Of a stretch of 38,228 bases of DNA, positions 21,401-29,234 are shown one piece after another (within the stretch, counting starts at the first letter, position 1; each line of letters starts with the position of its first letter). A program made the position numbers and the translations under genes. The notes beneath the pieces are model-generated. The model was given only the letters and a program-made list of their open reading frames with translations, made no database searches and was not told the DNA's origin. This DNA comes from a virus, in IMG/VR virus record IMGVR_UViG_3300005253_000620, positions 1-38,228 of that record. One strand, given 5' to 3'.

Positions 21401-23034
21401 TTGGCTACAGCCACCCACTTATCTAATAATTCTTGTCCTTGATCTAATTCCCTACCTGTTTGTGATAATGCTCCAACCAAAGTATCCAACGCTACTGCTT
21501 GGTCTAAGCCAGATAATTTGGCTAAAATCATTGAATCTTTGAGAAGTGCTGTCGCCATATGTGCTCTTTCAGTCTCATCTGCGTATTTACCTGCGGCACG
21601 TATAGCTAATACATATCCTTCTACAACACCAGTGAGTTCAACAGAGAGTTCCCTAGAAATAACAGCAGCACTCTCAAATATGGCATTTAAATTGGCCCCT
21701 GTTTTTCCTAGGACTACTTGCACATCGGCTAGTTTACTTTCTATTTCAATTGAGAATGTAATTACCTCTTGTAATTTTCTCATGGTTCCATAAACTAGCC
21801 CAATAGCAACTGTCCACTTAACAACCTCTCCAACATTCCTCTGAATTGCACTTGCAAAATTTCTAAAGTTTTTCTGGGTACTTTGTAGAGTATTTCCCCA
21901 CTTATCTGTTACAACAGTCGCAGTCCGTACTTTTCCAAAATTGTCAAGTATGGATGCACTATATCGTGTAATTCCTCTAGAACCATCAATAGAAACGTCT
22001 TTAATATTTTCCAATGAAAAATTAAATTTTTCAAATTCACGAGTAATATTCTTTACCGCATTAGCTCCACCAGGAAGACTTTTAACAAATAGAGGATTAT
22101 CAGCTAGTTTATCAAAGGTAGTTGAAAGTTTTAGAGCATCTCTATTTATATCACTGACAGTTTTTCCTCCAAACAATTGTTCTTGGGGGCCACCAACATC
22201 CTTTTGTCCAAAGCCACCTTCGTCTGATACTCGTTGAAGTTCCTTTTCTAAGGCTACGAGTTCCTTAAGTGCGGTCTTCATCTCTATTGCCGATTTCAGG
22301 CCAGTTACTTTAATTCTTACATCTCCACCTTCCGTTTTTACATCCGTAGTTGAGGCATGAAGCTCCATTAGTCGTTCCGAAGCCTCATCAAGGTCTTCCG
22401 TCCCTGTTATTTTCATGTCCATACGAAAAGCGTCTTCAATTAAAGCTGCTTCATGAGCTACTCCTTTTACTTTTCCAAGAAGGTTATCTAGTCTTTTTAA
22501 GTCCGCATCTCCCCCCATAGCATTCGCATGAGCTGGTTCCTTATTAAAAAATAGTACCTTATCATAAAGCATAGTTAGTCTTTCTAGACCCTCTATCCCT
22601 GAAATTGCTACTCTTATATCTTGGTCTTCTATGCCTTCGAGTTGGCCTTTTAGCCTTTCAATCTTTTCAAGAAATTTCTCATCAAAATCAATGTCCACTT
22701 CAATAGGTTTGGGGCCTTGATTTAAAAACCTTCCCCCCTCTACTGGACGGCCTCCACCAAATCTTCCTAAAGTTTTTGGTTCAGCGAAAATTCTATTTAC
22801 TGTCGCTTCCATCCTAATAAGTTGGGTTTCGGCCTCCCCTAAACTTCGGATAAACTCTGTAATGAAATTCTGAGCACCAGCCGCGGTTCCAGACACAAAC
22901 TGCCCTTCAGAGATACCCTTTAATTGTCGCCTAAATTCTTCTAGGGCAGTACTTGAGCTTTGTGTAGATTCAACTATCCCATCAATAAATTGACGTATAT
23001 CTGCTAAATCTCGTTTTAGTTCTTCAGCGGCCAT
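18421..23034 (-). CDS. Tail tape measure protein (TP901-type)
   Basis: 1537 residues, the longest gene, ATG in TAATG overlap with the chaperone frame. Long helical N-terminus (about 1-410). Then the conserved tape measure core at about 415-660 (RELSVELTGVVEGYVLAIRA, LAESFAITSTAAENVGIDLD and the A-V-R-A-F-V-S-G-F segment). A Gly/Ala-rich hydrophobic stretch (about 790-900, GLAGAGIGLLGGLISGG and SIAGAIAGSLIAGPVGAVIG) can form membrane helices for DNA entry. The rest is coiled coil. It sets tail length and is ejected into the host. From length alone the tail would be long (order of 200 nm), as a rule of thumb. Confidence 0.95.
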   Translation of the reverse strand: MAAEELKRDLADIRQFIDGIVESTQSSSTALEEFRRQLKGISEGQFVSGTAAGAQNFITEFIRSLGEAETQLIRMEATVNRIFAEPKTLGRFGGGRPVEGGRFLNQGPKPIEVDIDFDEKFLEKIERLKGQLEGIEDQDIRVAISGIEGLERLTMLYDKVLFFNKEPAHANAMGGDADLKRLDNLLGKVKGVAHEAALIEDAFRMDMKITGTEDLDEASERLMELHASTTDVKTEGGDVRIKVTGLKSAIEMKTALKELVALEKELQRVSDEGGFGQKDVGGPQEQLFGGKTVSDINRDALKLSTTFDKLADNPLFVKSLPGGANAVKNITREFEKFNFSLENIKDVSIDGSRGITRYSASILDNFGKVRTATVVTDKWGNTLQSTQKNFRNFASAIQRNVGEVVKWTVAIGLVYGTMRKLQEVITFSIEIESKLADVQVVLGKTGANLNAIFESAAVISRELSVELTGVVEGYVLAIRAAGKYADETERAHMATALLKDSMILAKLSGLDQAVALDTLVGALSQTGRELDQGQELLDKWVAVAKEANVSLATLAESFAITSTAAENVGIDLDKLNGIIAAVAEVTTLSATESGNAVRAFVSGFQTVEAERALGKYGIAVRDARGELLSFVEVIEGIVSRQQMGIISDRDVAKISESIGGGARRGAQVNAFIENYARVLTLAEVSANASGDAQESLGIKLATVESALVNLSNAFTQLSREIGERGGFLDSISSGVDLLTSLIDGIRSLIDFLGPATKALTAFAAAWLILGGIGPIKGIGGQLIPKLPQGIGIRQGIGIAGGAAGGFIDKTFLPSKQHTPTFGGQQTVGGFFGGTPAGRGLAGAGIGLLGGLISGGEPKEIGGSIAGAIAGSLIAGPVGAVIGSAMGMAMVESVELEASTIVGAFRAAVLGQPLELLIPEDDEDPDRTRVSVLGERLTASIEKGLAQVFTPIFTGTQMEISRKKATEPIQELLVERGRLKEGQLLSEEELKKQYTLLIGELLAGILDPEDAEKIFGADIESFMDLSGWLAGAQMTREEVRKAFEELNAAILEEAKKLDLETALEGTRTFERLKGVQTAIAPSVRAVGEERLAHLRQQAIRGEGGVGLKEIKDLAADLPTLQNQVSAVYAALEDSDQAVGGIENIVGSVEELTLLMLVGGQEVSTEFNRIAGDILRVQGEIEKLEDAGLGPEDRKLGPLLVDLRKLREELGLAIDVSQKGLIWADFEMPDILEVSSEFESQMDALIARAFEKSEEIMDALGLDETQREKVRSTYRQVMFDIEGELVPIDQDVPLDILQNLIREEGLGAKADSQMQVLTPDISSAEAPALRAKIKEFERILLTIPGFELEPETLGVIFSDFVTDTLHGDNLAIQLALRDLIKVNEDQLEGIFNIPEGMSAWIPFTAAMNLGSGGGGATIPEVQQELEQELPREFSDLLEASKLMGLNAFRDMERWVAAKMGQGEGGTGELPRTTEQAAGDAMQQLLPESINVSITNDIEIDIPIYIRGDIIQREVRKFLERDLIQTVARVGAGSYHQITK

Positions 23035-23327
23035 TATCCAATCTCACTCTCATCTATAAATATTTCGTTGTCTTGTTCGGAACTCTTTCTATCAAATACT
23101 CTATCAAACCACACATCAATTTCTTCGGGAGTTCCCCACCAAGTCATGATGGTAGGTGGTCTTTTTTCTTTTGGAAGTTCCCTAAAAGAATCTATTTGTT
23201 TTCTCTTTCTTACAACAAAACTCATTGTCCAAGGAAGATCAATAGTATTGTTAAATCCAGGAAACATTCCTTTCCAGTCACCGCCCGCAACGCTCCAAGC
23301 AGAATTTACTGCGTTGCTACGGGCTAT
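23034..23327 (-). CDS. Downstream (T) part of tail assembly chaperone, made by -1 frameshift
   Basis: The frame is open from the slippery site at 23327-23333 to the stop at 23034, reading I-A-R-S-N-A-V-N-S-A-W-S-V-A-G-G-D-W, then the stretch starting MFPGFNNTID at 23267. The ATG at 23267 is only an internal codon. In siphophages the G-T fusion made by -1 slippage acts with G to fold the tape measure during tail assembly. The fusion would be about 333 residues from GTG at 24034. The stop overlaps the tape measure ATG. Short, acidic C-terminus with W-W-G-T-P-E-E-I. Confidence 0.85.
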   Translation of the reverse strand: MARSNAVNSAWSVAGGDWKGMFPGFNNTIDLPWTMSFVVRKRKQIDSFRELPKEKRPPTIMTWWGTPEEIDVWFDRVFDRKSSEQDNEIFIDESEIG

Positions 23328-23333
23328 TTTTTT
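23283..23333 (-). promoter_or_regulatory. Programmed -1 ribosomal frameshift signal
   Basis: Slippery heptamer A-AAA-AAA (23333-23327) sits directly before the zero-frame stop TAG (23326-23324). The mRNA downstream forms a strong stem: GCCC (23324-23321) with GGGC (23286-23283) and GCAACGC (23317-23311) with GCGTTGC (23293-23287), a three-base bulge and a 17-base loop. This is the standard slippery-site plus stem design. Confidence 0.88.
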
Positions 23334-24034
23334 AATTTTTCTATTGGCATATCCAAAGTATTATATGCGTAAGTTAGTTGGTCTTTTACTTCTGTTGCTA
23401 AATTTTCGTATTCTTCAAGAGACGAAAACTTTCTTTCTTTCATATCTATATCAGAAAATGTACCTAGAAAAATACACATGTCTAAAAATTTATTCGTCAT
23501 TCTTGTAGAACAAAGATTATTAATTAAAGCTTCTTCATAAGAATCTTGTAATTCATCATCTGAAAGTTTTAATAGCTTTTCTTCCATCTCAGCAGCCAAT
23601 TTGGTTATTTCTTCTTCAACTTTTTTAGCATACTCTAGTGGAAAATTATCTACTGTTTCTTGATATTCTTCTAGTTCTTCAGAAGATGCATCACTAGGTA
23701 AGTCTATGGGTAGAGATATAATCACATTTCGTCTTGCATCCGTAGAAAGCGAGTTCAAAGATAGAATTGTAACTGTTTTAGCAATAAACTCTGGCTCTCT
23801 AAGTTCCAGATCAGACACAAAAGCATCTCTTTCTGTAGTTCCAAGAGTTTTCAAAGCCCTTCTAAGCTTCGCGCTTTCTCTTAGACCAAAAATCCTCGCC
23901 TGATTTAATTCCGAATCTCCAACAAGTCTCATGAATACGGACGTTACTGAATTTCCTTTCTCGTCTTGTATTTCAATCTCCGTACTCCACTTAAATAACT
24001 TTGTCAGATCAACATCGTTTCGCTCAATATCCAC
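23324..24034 (-). CDS. Tail assembly chaperone (G part)
   Basis: The zero-frame product, 236 residues from GTG at 24034. The frame opens at ATG 24055, but the GTG has GGAGAGGAG just ahead and overlaps the stop of the endonuclease gene (TAGTG), so it is preferred. Helical, acidic protein with LFKWSTEIEIQDEKGNSV near the start and a long charged helix region in the middle. It ends KLKK before TAG, where -1 slippage yields the longer form. Binds the tape measure before tube polymerisation; sits between major tail protein and tape measure as in most siphophages. Confidence 0.85.
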   Translation of the reverse strand: MDIERNDVDLTKLFKWSTEIEIQDEKGNSVTSVFMRLVGDSELNQARIFGLRESAKLRRALKTLGTTERDAFVSDLELREPEFIAKTVTILSLNSLSTDARRNVIISLPIDLPSDASSEELEEYQETVDNFPLEYAKKVEEEITKLAAEMEEKLLKLSDDELQDSYEEALINNLCSTRMTNKFLDMCIFLGTFSDIDMKERKFSSLEEYENLATEVKDQLTYAYNTLDMPIEKLKK

Positions 24035-24549
24035 TATCTCCTCTCCTTCCACCATTTTGTGATGGCCTTACTAGTTTTTTCTCGATCTTTTGGATCAGAT
24101 CGTCTTTTCCTTTGAGCCGCCCTCATTTTTTCTTTAGTTTCTTCTGAAGGTTTAATGCCTAAATGTCCCTTTCTAATATTTTCCCTATGTTCATCAGAAA
24201 ACTTCATTCCTTTTCTTCCCTTACTTACTCTTTTTCTGAACCTATCGGACCTCTTACATCCAGCCAAACTTTTTGTAGCATTTTTGGATAAATTATAATC
24301 TGGATTTTGTTGGTCTAGAAACTGTTGTTCATGTTGAATACACTCTGATGGAGAACATGTTATAAGGATTTCAAATATAAATTTATCTTCACCATATTTA
24401 TTATAAGCTCTTTGAAGATACTCATTATAGTGTTTATTTTTACTTAAATCATTGAAATGAGTCTTTTTTCTTCTGTCTAAATTAGTAGAACTACCTATAT
24501 AAATATGTTCATTTACTACGTTTCGTATTTGATAAATCCCTGCACTCAT
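24034..24549 (-). CDS. GIY-YIG homing endonuclease with NUMOD3 motifs
   Basis: 171 residues, ATG at 24549. N-terminal GIY-YIG nuclease: G-I-Y (4-6), Y-I-G-S-S-T-N (17-23), conserved R27-type basic residue in LDRRKKTHF, then N-K-Y-G-E-D-K-F and a glutamate after it. The C-terminus has repeated NUMOD3-type DNA-binding modules (KGMKFSDEHRENIRKGHLG and IKPSEETKEKMRAAQRKR). Inserted between the major tail protein and chaperone genes. Its last codons supply the chaperone ribosome site, so the insertion is well tolerated. Confidence 0.92.
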   Translation of the reverse strand: MSAGIYQIRNVVNEHIYIGSSTNLDRRKKTHFNDLSKNKHYNEYLQRAYNKYGEDKFIFEILITCSPSECIQHEQQFLDQQNPDYNLSKNATKSLAGCKRSDRFRKRVSKGRKGMKFSDEHRENIRKGHLGIKPSEETKEKMRAAQRKRRSDPKDREKTSKAITKWWKERR

Positions 24550-24572
24550 GATACTCCTTTAGCTTAAATTAA

Positions 24573-24613
24573 GGAAGGTCACAACATACCCGAAAGTATA
24601 TATGTGACCTCCC
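24573..24613 (-). terminator. Hairpin after the major tail protein gene
   Basis: GGTCACA (24577-24583) pairs with TGTGACC (24603-24609), extended outward with one mismatch, and an inner ATAC/GTAT pair. On the - strand it is followed by TTCCTTAATTT, a weak U-run. Likely a partial terminator or a 3' stabiliser for the abundant tail protein mRNA. Confidence 0.6.
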
Positions 24614-24642
24614 TATTATTTCTCCCTTACGGTCTGATTATA

Positions 24643-25854
24643 TTATGGTCTTGCACCACTATAAACAACTACGGAGCCTGTTTCGGATCGGTAGTCAAAT
24701 GTTTGTGTGGCATTATCATTCACGTTGGACGTAAATCCTTCGCTAGTGATAACAATTTCATCCAGATATACGGTTTTTAGAACAGTAATCGGGTCTTCAC
24801 AATCTGACGGATCAAGAAGTTGAAGCTCAAGAGCCGCTCCAGATACGGAACAGCCACCAATCACAAATTCTGTATCGCCGCCGTCGAACTCACCTACTGT
24901 AAAGAACTCAATCAACTCAGTGTCAGTATCCAGAACCGTGATAGTTCCGGTAACTTCGGGGATTTGCTCTCGATAACCAACAACATCCCTTCGCCCCATC
25001 TCGCGAATAGCTTGAGGATTGAAGTTAGCCGTAACACTAACTGCCTGAACACGTACTTGAGCGGTTCCTCCAACACTAACTGATACATCCTTACCACGGA
25101 TCGCGGCCGGAATTGCATCAAGTTCATTAATGTCTGCCCAATTGTTCCCTGCGGGACTTGCTTGATAAACAACAAGCATCTGAGTTGCTACAGGATCACC
25201 AGCATTCAAATTAACCGCGCTTCCGGTAATTCGATACTCCCCCACTGCCGGAGCAACAGAGACTTCTTCTAGGTATACACCGTCTTTGATTACAGATAAA
25301 GCACTATCACCATTCTTTAATACAATTTCTGTCTCTCCAAGGGCAAATGGACCTGCCCCAGAACTGAAGAGTTCAACCATGACATCCGTAGTAAACCATC
25401 GTTTAGCAGAACCAACGGCAGTATACTCTTCTGTCGAGTCTCCATCAACTGTATAGTTGAATGTAAAGCTTTGAATCCTGCACCTACGAAGATGCAGTGA
25501 TTTTACGTAATCGGAAGCCGTTTCTGATTTTACATAGCCTACGATATCAATTTCTTTCATGGCACTATCGCCTGTTGCTATATTGACACCTGCGGCGGGA
25601 AAGGAATTTTCATCCTGTCCAGTAAGAACAGAGATAACCTTAATACCAACGTCCATAGCCTGAAAGGTAATGGTGACATTTGGAATGTCCCTAGAAGTAC
25701 CAGCGTGATTTGGATTACCCAATTCATCAATGGTATTCGTTGGTTGGTCAGCATTGGTACTAAATCGTTGAATCCTAGATGCAGCAAATGAAGCCACTGG
25801 CCCTACGATTTTTATCTGGACATGTTTTGAGTGAACAGATAGTCTTTTAGCCAT
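24643..25854 (-). CDS. Major tail (tube) protein
   Basis: 403 residues, AGGAGGAAAAAACTAG before the ATG. Strand-rich tube-fold text: ALGETEIVLKNGD, DIPNVTITFQAMDVG, and late repeats of the tube domain (VTGTITVLDTDTELIEFF, then EIVITSEGFTSNVND). Two similar barrel halves plus a Gly/Ser-rich surface domain explain the length above the usual 150-250 residues. Position (after the terminator-like proteins, before the chaperones and tape measure) and a strong ribosome site support the call. It polymerises around the tape measure. Confidence 0.85.
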   Translation of the reverse strand: MAKRLSVHSKHVQIKIVGPVASFAASRIQRFSTNADQPTNTIDELGNPNHAGTSRDIPNVTITFQAMDVGIKVISVLTGQDENSFPAAGVNIATGDSAMKEIDIVGYVKSETASDYVKSLHLRRCRIQSFTFNYTVDGDSTEEYTAVGSAKRWFTTDVMVELFSSGAGPFALGETEIVLKNGDSALSVIKDGVYLEEVSVAPAVGEYRITGSAVNLNAGDPVATQMLVVYQASPAGNNWADINELDAIPAAIRGKDVSVSVGGTAQVRVQAVSVTANFNPQAIREMGRRDVVGYREQIPEVTGTITVLDTDTELIEFFTVGEFDGGDTEFVIGGCSVSGAALELQLLDPSDCEDPITVLKTVYLDEIVITSEGFTSNVNDNATQTFDYRSETGSVVVYSGARP

Positions 25855-25873
25855 CTAGTTTTTTCCTCCTACT

Positions 25874-26323
25874 TTAGTTAGAATGGTATCTCACTACAAA
25901 TGAAACACGCATTCTCCAGTAAAGTTTTTTCACCAAGTCTGGAAACACGTACACCGGATATAATCCTATATCGAGTGCCTCAAGTGTCCCTATTCGGGTT
26001 GGACTTGTACTGGGTGGGAATCCTTCATCATAATCGAATACGGGAACCCCGTTTTTTAGTTCGTCTAATATTAAGTAAGCGAACTCGTCTCGTTGGTCCT
26101 TGTTTTCCGCATAAACATCAATAGACCAAAATCTATTGTCTAAACCAATACGATTTCCAAGTTCGTGTGATACCGAATCTACTTCCCTAGCCAATACTGA
26201 TATGGTAGGGATTTCCATATCTTCGCCTGGATATGCGTCCACCACCGTTACAAAAGAAAATGGGTCGAACAAACCTTTGGCAAAGTAGAACATACTTAAA
26301 TCACGTTTTCTTAATATGTTCAT
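25874..26323 (-). CDS. Tail terminator / tail completion protein
   Basis: 149 residues, ATG at 26323 two bases after the upstream stop. Alpha/beta with D-R-x-F-W-S-I-D-V-Y-A-E-N-K-D-Q-R-D-E, the strand-helix pattern seen in tail terminator rings (a strand, then a helix D-E-F-A-Y-L-I-L-D-E-L). The end is W-R-M-R-V-S-F-V-V-R-Y. Its place just before the major tail protein is the usual one. It caps the tube and joins it to the head connector. Confidence 0.65.
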   Translation of the reverse strand: MNILRKRDLSMFYFAKGLFDPFSFVTVVDAYPGEDMEIPTISVLAREVDSVSHELGNRIGLDNRFWSIDVYAENKDQRDEFAYLILDELKNGVPVFDYDEGFPPSTSPTRIGTLEALDIGLYPVYVFPDLVKKLYWRMRVSFVVRYHSN

Positions 26324-26325
26324 AT

Positions 26326-27153
26326 TTATGGTCTCTCTGTAGTTACACCAAGTTTGCTTTTGGGTGTAACTATGACATAATATGTTTCTTCTGTAAATCC
26401 AATAATCTCTGAGAAAATTGTTCCTGGTTCAAAGGTTTCTGGATTTTCAAGAAACTTAGCCATATCATCATTTATAACACTTGTGACTTCTCTAGTTAAC
26501 TTTAAAACCTCTTCTCGGTATAAAGCATTTCCTTGGTCTTTTGTATTACGTACAAAATTTGTTGCTCCCCACGATGGATAATAACTAGCATCAAGACCAT
26601 CCTCTAACCAATTCCAAAATGGCATCTGAGTGGTTCGAGATAGTCTAGTATCTATGGCCTGTCTATAAGCTTCCCTTCCGTATCCTCTATAGTCAAATTT
26701 ATTTCCCCGATAAAAATTTCTCTTAGGATCATCTGTTTTAGTTGGAACAGTGTTCTCTCTAGCAGGCTTATAAATTCTTTCTTTCCAAAAATTGAGTGCA
26801 TCTTCTGGAGACAACTTACTATCACTGTATTCATTTTTTGCTGATGCCATTATTCTAGCTAAATCGTAATAGTCCCCTGCTTTAGATGGAGCATAAATTC
26901 TAATTTTTTCTCCCTCAACCTTTACCATATCTTCTTTAGAAAATACAACTCTGAGTCTCTCTGACAAAGCTTCGTCTTGAAATTCCGGAGTTTGTGCAAT
27001 AGCGTTTTCTAGATTTGTTAATAATATATTTCTTACAGCCTTTTCAATAGGCTTTTCAGCTTCTTTAAATATCCCATCTACATCTATCTCAACTAGTTTA
27101 CTACTTATCTTTCGTAGACTTCTCCCAAATTTTGCAAGAAAATCTTCGGCCAC
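26326..27153 (-). CDS. Head-tail connector region protein, 275 residues
   Basis: Start is GTG at 27153, adjoining the TAA of the upstream gene (TAAGTG). Helical N-terminus (FGRSLRKISSKLVEID, EKPIEKAVRNILLTNLENAI). A central region is rich in Tyr/Trp/Arg (YRGYGREAYRQAIDTRLSR), with basic and acidic helices at the end. The location is that of HK97 gp10-type or neck proteins, but it is longer than these and no clear match is seen. Structural or assembly role likely. Confidence 0.6.
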   Translation of the reverse strand: MAEDFLAKFGRSLRKISSKLVEIDVDGIFKEAEKPIEKAVRNILLTNLENAIAQTPEFQDEALSERLRVVFSKEDMVKVEGEKIRIYAPSKAGDYYDLARIMASAKNEYSDSKLSPEDALNFWKERIYKPARENTVPTKTDDPKRNFYRGNKFDYRGYGREAYRQAIDTRLSRTTQMPFWNWLEDGLDASYYPSWGATNFVRNTKDQGNALYREEVLKLTREVTSVINDDMAKFLENPETFEPGTIFSEIIGFTEETYYVIVTPKSKLGVTTERP

Positions 27154-27414
27154 TTATTTAAGTCCTTCAATATTACCAAAGATTTCTATAAGAATAGCCC
27201 GAGTAAAATCATTCATTCCGTCGAGTAAAATCTTTCTCACGGCCTTAAATTCCTCTGAGTCCGCTGGAAGAACACCCTCTAGATTAGAGAGCATTGTTGC
27301 TATATATCTTCCATTATTTTTATTCACAAAACTTAGGACATCCAGCATACTTATTCCATCTATAGTTATCTGGCCGAATGTATCCTGGGTAGGTACAATA
27401 TTATCGCGTCCCAT
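27154..27414 (-). CDS. Small connector-region protein
   Basis: 86 residues, ATG at 27414 with GAGGAGATTAAA ahead. Mostly helical with a hydrophobic C-terminus (FTRAILIEIFGNIEGLK) and a polar N-terminus (DNIVPTQDTFGQITIDG). Its stop adjoins the next GTG. Possibly a small head completion or assembly protein; no family recognised. Confidence 0.6.
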   Translation of the reverse strand: MGRDNIVPTQDTFGQITIDGISMLDVLSFVNKNNGRYIATMLSNLEGVLPADSEEFKAVRKILLDGMNDFTRAILIEIFGNIEGLK

Positions 27415-27424
27415 TTTAATCTCC

Positions 27425-27874
27425 TCAATCTACCTCTTTTAAAGTAACCAAGATTCTATTTAAATCTGGAACTCCCCGCAATATAACATCGTGCTTAATC
27501 ATTTCCTTACTATCAACTATAAAATTAGTTGCTTCATTAACTTGATCTAACCTAAGATCAGTGTATTTTATTTGTATTAGACAGTCTCCCTGTAGTATAA
27601 CTCCACCAGTAACCCACACTGGTATATCTGCTGGCCTCCAAGTTACATGTGCATTTACAACCAGCCCAGAAGTTGTGTTTATCCAGTGTTGTCCTTCACA
27701 TACAAGACAGAACGGATCAGTGGCTAAATTCGTAACAGGATTTAAAAGACATCCAGACACAGGACATGGAATTCCAGATACCGTGGTATTGATAGTAACG
27801 TCTCTACCAATAGCATCTCGAATCGCATCTGTTACTCCTGCTGTATTGTCGGGCCAAGCTATCGTTACAACCAT
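27425..27874 (-). CDS. Head completion/stopper-like protein with a cysteine knuckle pair
   Basis: 149 residues. Near residues 37-60 are C-P-V-S-G-C and D-P-F-C-L-V-C-E-G, a possible zinc site of a type I recall in phage head-closure proteins. Strands follow (VVNAHVTWRPADIPVWV, then CLIQIKYTDLRL) forming a small barrel as in stopper proteins. It probably closes the portal channel after packaging. A TATAAT at 27897-27892 upstream has no matching -35. Context supports a connector role. Confidence 0.65.
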   Translation of the reverse strand: MVVTIAWPDNTAGVTDAIRDAIGRDVTINTTVSGIPCPVSGCLLNPVTNLATDPFCLVCEGQHWINTTSGLVVNAHVTWRPADIPVWVTGGVILQGDCLIQIKYTDLRLDQVNEATNFIVDSKEMIKHDVILRGVPDLNRILVTLKEVD

Positions 27875-27941
27875 TATTCCACATATCGTTTATTATAAAC
27901 TATTTGATAAATTGTACTTCTAGGAACTTTATATATTTCCC

Positions 27942-29210
27942 CTAATCATCTAAGACATCCGTAAAGAGTTTATCCCATTGTTTGGCTATAGTTTTCCAGC
28001 TATAACAATTCTGAGTTACCAATTTATATGCTTTATTAGACATCTCTTCTAAATACTTGGGGTCTTCATAAAGTCTTTCTAGGGCTTCAGCAACATCTCC
28101 TGGAGATACGAAACGTCCCTCTGTCAAAATTCTCTCGGTAGTCAAGGAATATGTAGCATCTAACATTTCCGCATTTCCTTCCCAAATTTCAGTACATGCA
28201 GAGTGGTCTGGAACTATTTGGGCTGCTCTTGCGGCAGCGTGTTCAAAACTTGTTAGTCCCCACCCTTCTCCTGTAGATGTGTTTATTCCAACATCACAGG
28301 CGTTATAAATCTGGTTCATTCTTTTATCTGGAACACCAGGAATTTGATTTAATGTACTAGTTAAAATTAATCTATCATCCATTCCATATCTTTTACAGAG
28401 TTGTACAATATTCCAACCAGCATCTTCAACTCCCATATGGAGGTATAACTTTACATTTTTAGGTTTATTTTTTGCAAATTCAGAAAATCCCTTTATAGTA
28501 ATGTCAATTCTTTTTCTAGGTTGGTTCCTATTAGAATTCAAAACGATAAATGAATCTCCTGTAAAATCCTCTCTATTAGGGTAAAGCTCTCTCTTTGCTC
28601 TCTCTCTTCCCGTTTCAATCACTACATCGTTGGGGCCTTTTACATCATTCCAAGGATAAAATACGGATGTATCTATTCCATGAGGAATAACTTCTAGAGC
28701 AGGAACTTCCCTATCTAATAGAACGTTCCCGTTCTCATCAATAACCATTGCACTTAAAGCTTTCTTTACTTCTTTCGCTGCAAACTCAGTATATACAACA
28801 AGTCTAGAGATTCCATTTAGGTCCTCTAACCAAGCTTCCTGAACAGGTGCAGCATCTATTGGAGCATAGGCTATTAATGGAATTTTATCCACATATCCTT
28901 TTAGTACTTCTTTCATATAAAAGCCATGAACCCAAAGGTCATTTAGAACAAAAATTAATTTTGGCTTTATTTGGTCAACTAAGTCACCCACCCTTTTTAT
29001 TCCATAAATATCTCCACCCAACGATGCGGGATAAATCTTCCACGCTTCATCGTGAGGGTCGCCCCTATAATTCACCGCTAAGTGGTGGATGTCATATTTA
29101 TTACGAGGTAAGTTTCTCATTACATTATGAATTACTCTTGAGAAACCCGTACTTGCTACTCCATCTCCAACTACCAATATAGGAATCTTTACCTTCTTTC
29201 TCCTGCCCAT
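27942..29210 (-). CDS. Glycosyltransferase, GT4 family (GT-B fold)
   Basis: 422 residues, GGGAGGTTAGGG before the ATG. N-terminal Rossmann half starts V-V-G-D-G-V-A-S-T-G-F-S-R (13-25), and the hinge is followed by IPHGIDTSVFYPW (175-187). The donor half has N-R-N-Q-P-R-K-R (228-235, phosphate-binding R/K) and G-E-G-W-G-L-T-S-F-E (314-323), the EX7E motif. It transfers a sugar from a nucleotide donor. It lies inside the head-tail connector block, so a virion protein is the likely acceptor; modified DNA or a host glycan are alternatives. No membrane segment. Confidence 0.92.
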   Translation of the reverse strand: MGRRKKVKIPILVVGDGVASTGFSRVIHNVMRNLPRNKYDIHHLAVNYRGDPHDEAWKIYPASLGGDIYGIKRVGDLVDQIKPKLIFVLNDLWVHGFYMKEVLKGYVDKIPLIAYAPIDAAPVQEAWLEDLNGISRLVVYTEFAAKEVKKALSAMVIDENGNVLLDREVPALEVIPHGIDTSVFYPWNDVKGPNDVVIETGRERAKRELYPNREDFTGDSFIVLNSNRNQPRKRIDITIKGFSEFAKNKPKNVKLYLHMGVEDAGWNIVQLCKRYGMDDRLILTSTLNQIPGVPDKRMNQIYNACDVGINTSTGEGWGLTSFEHAAARAAQIVPDHSACTEIWEGNAEMLDATYSLTTERILTEGRFVSPGDVAEALERLYEDPKYLEEMSNKAYKLVTQNCYSWKTIAKQWDKLFTDVLDD

Positions 29211-29234
29211 CCCTAACCTCCCGTAAATTTTTAC

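Noticed and set aside
23068-23508. A 146-codon + strand frame opposite the chaperone genes.
   Set aside because: Antisense to a well-supported frameshifted gene pair, no ribosome site, hydrophobic text typical of the complement of AT-rich helical genes.
27892-27897. TATAAT on the - strand upstream of the stopper-like gene.
   Set aside because: No -35 match at 16-18 bases and no TG extension; AT-rich gaps produce such hexamers by chance.
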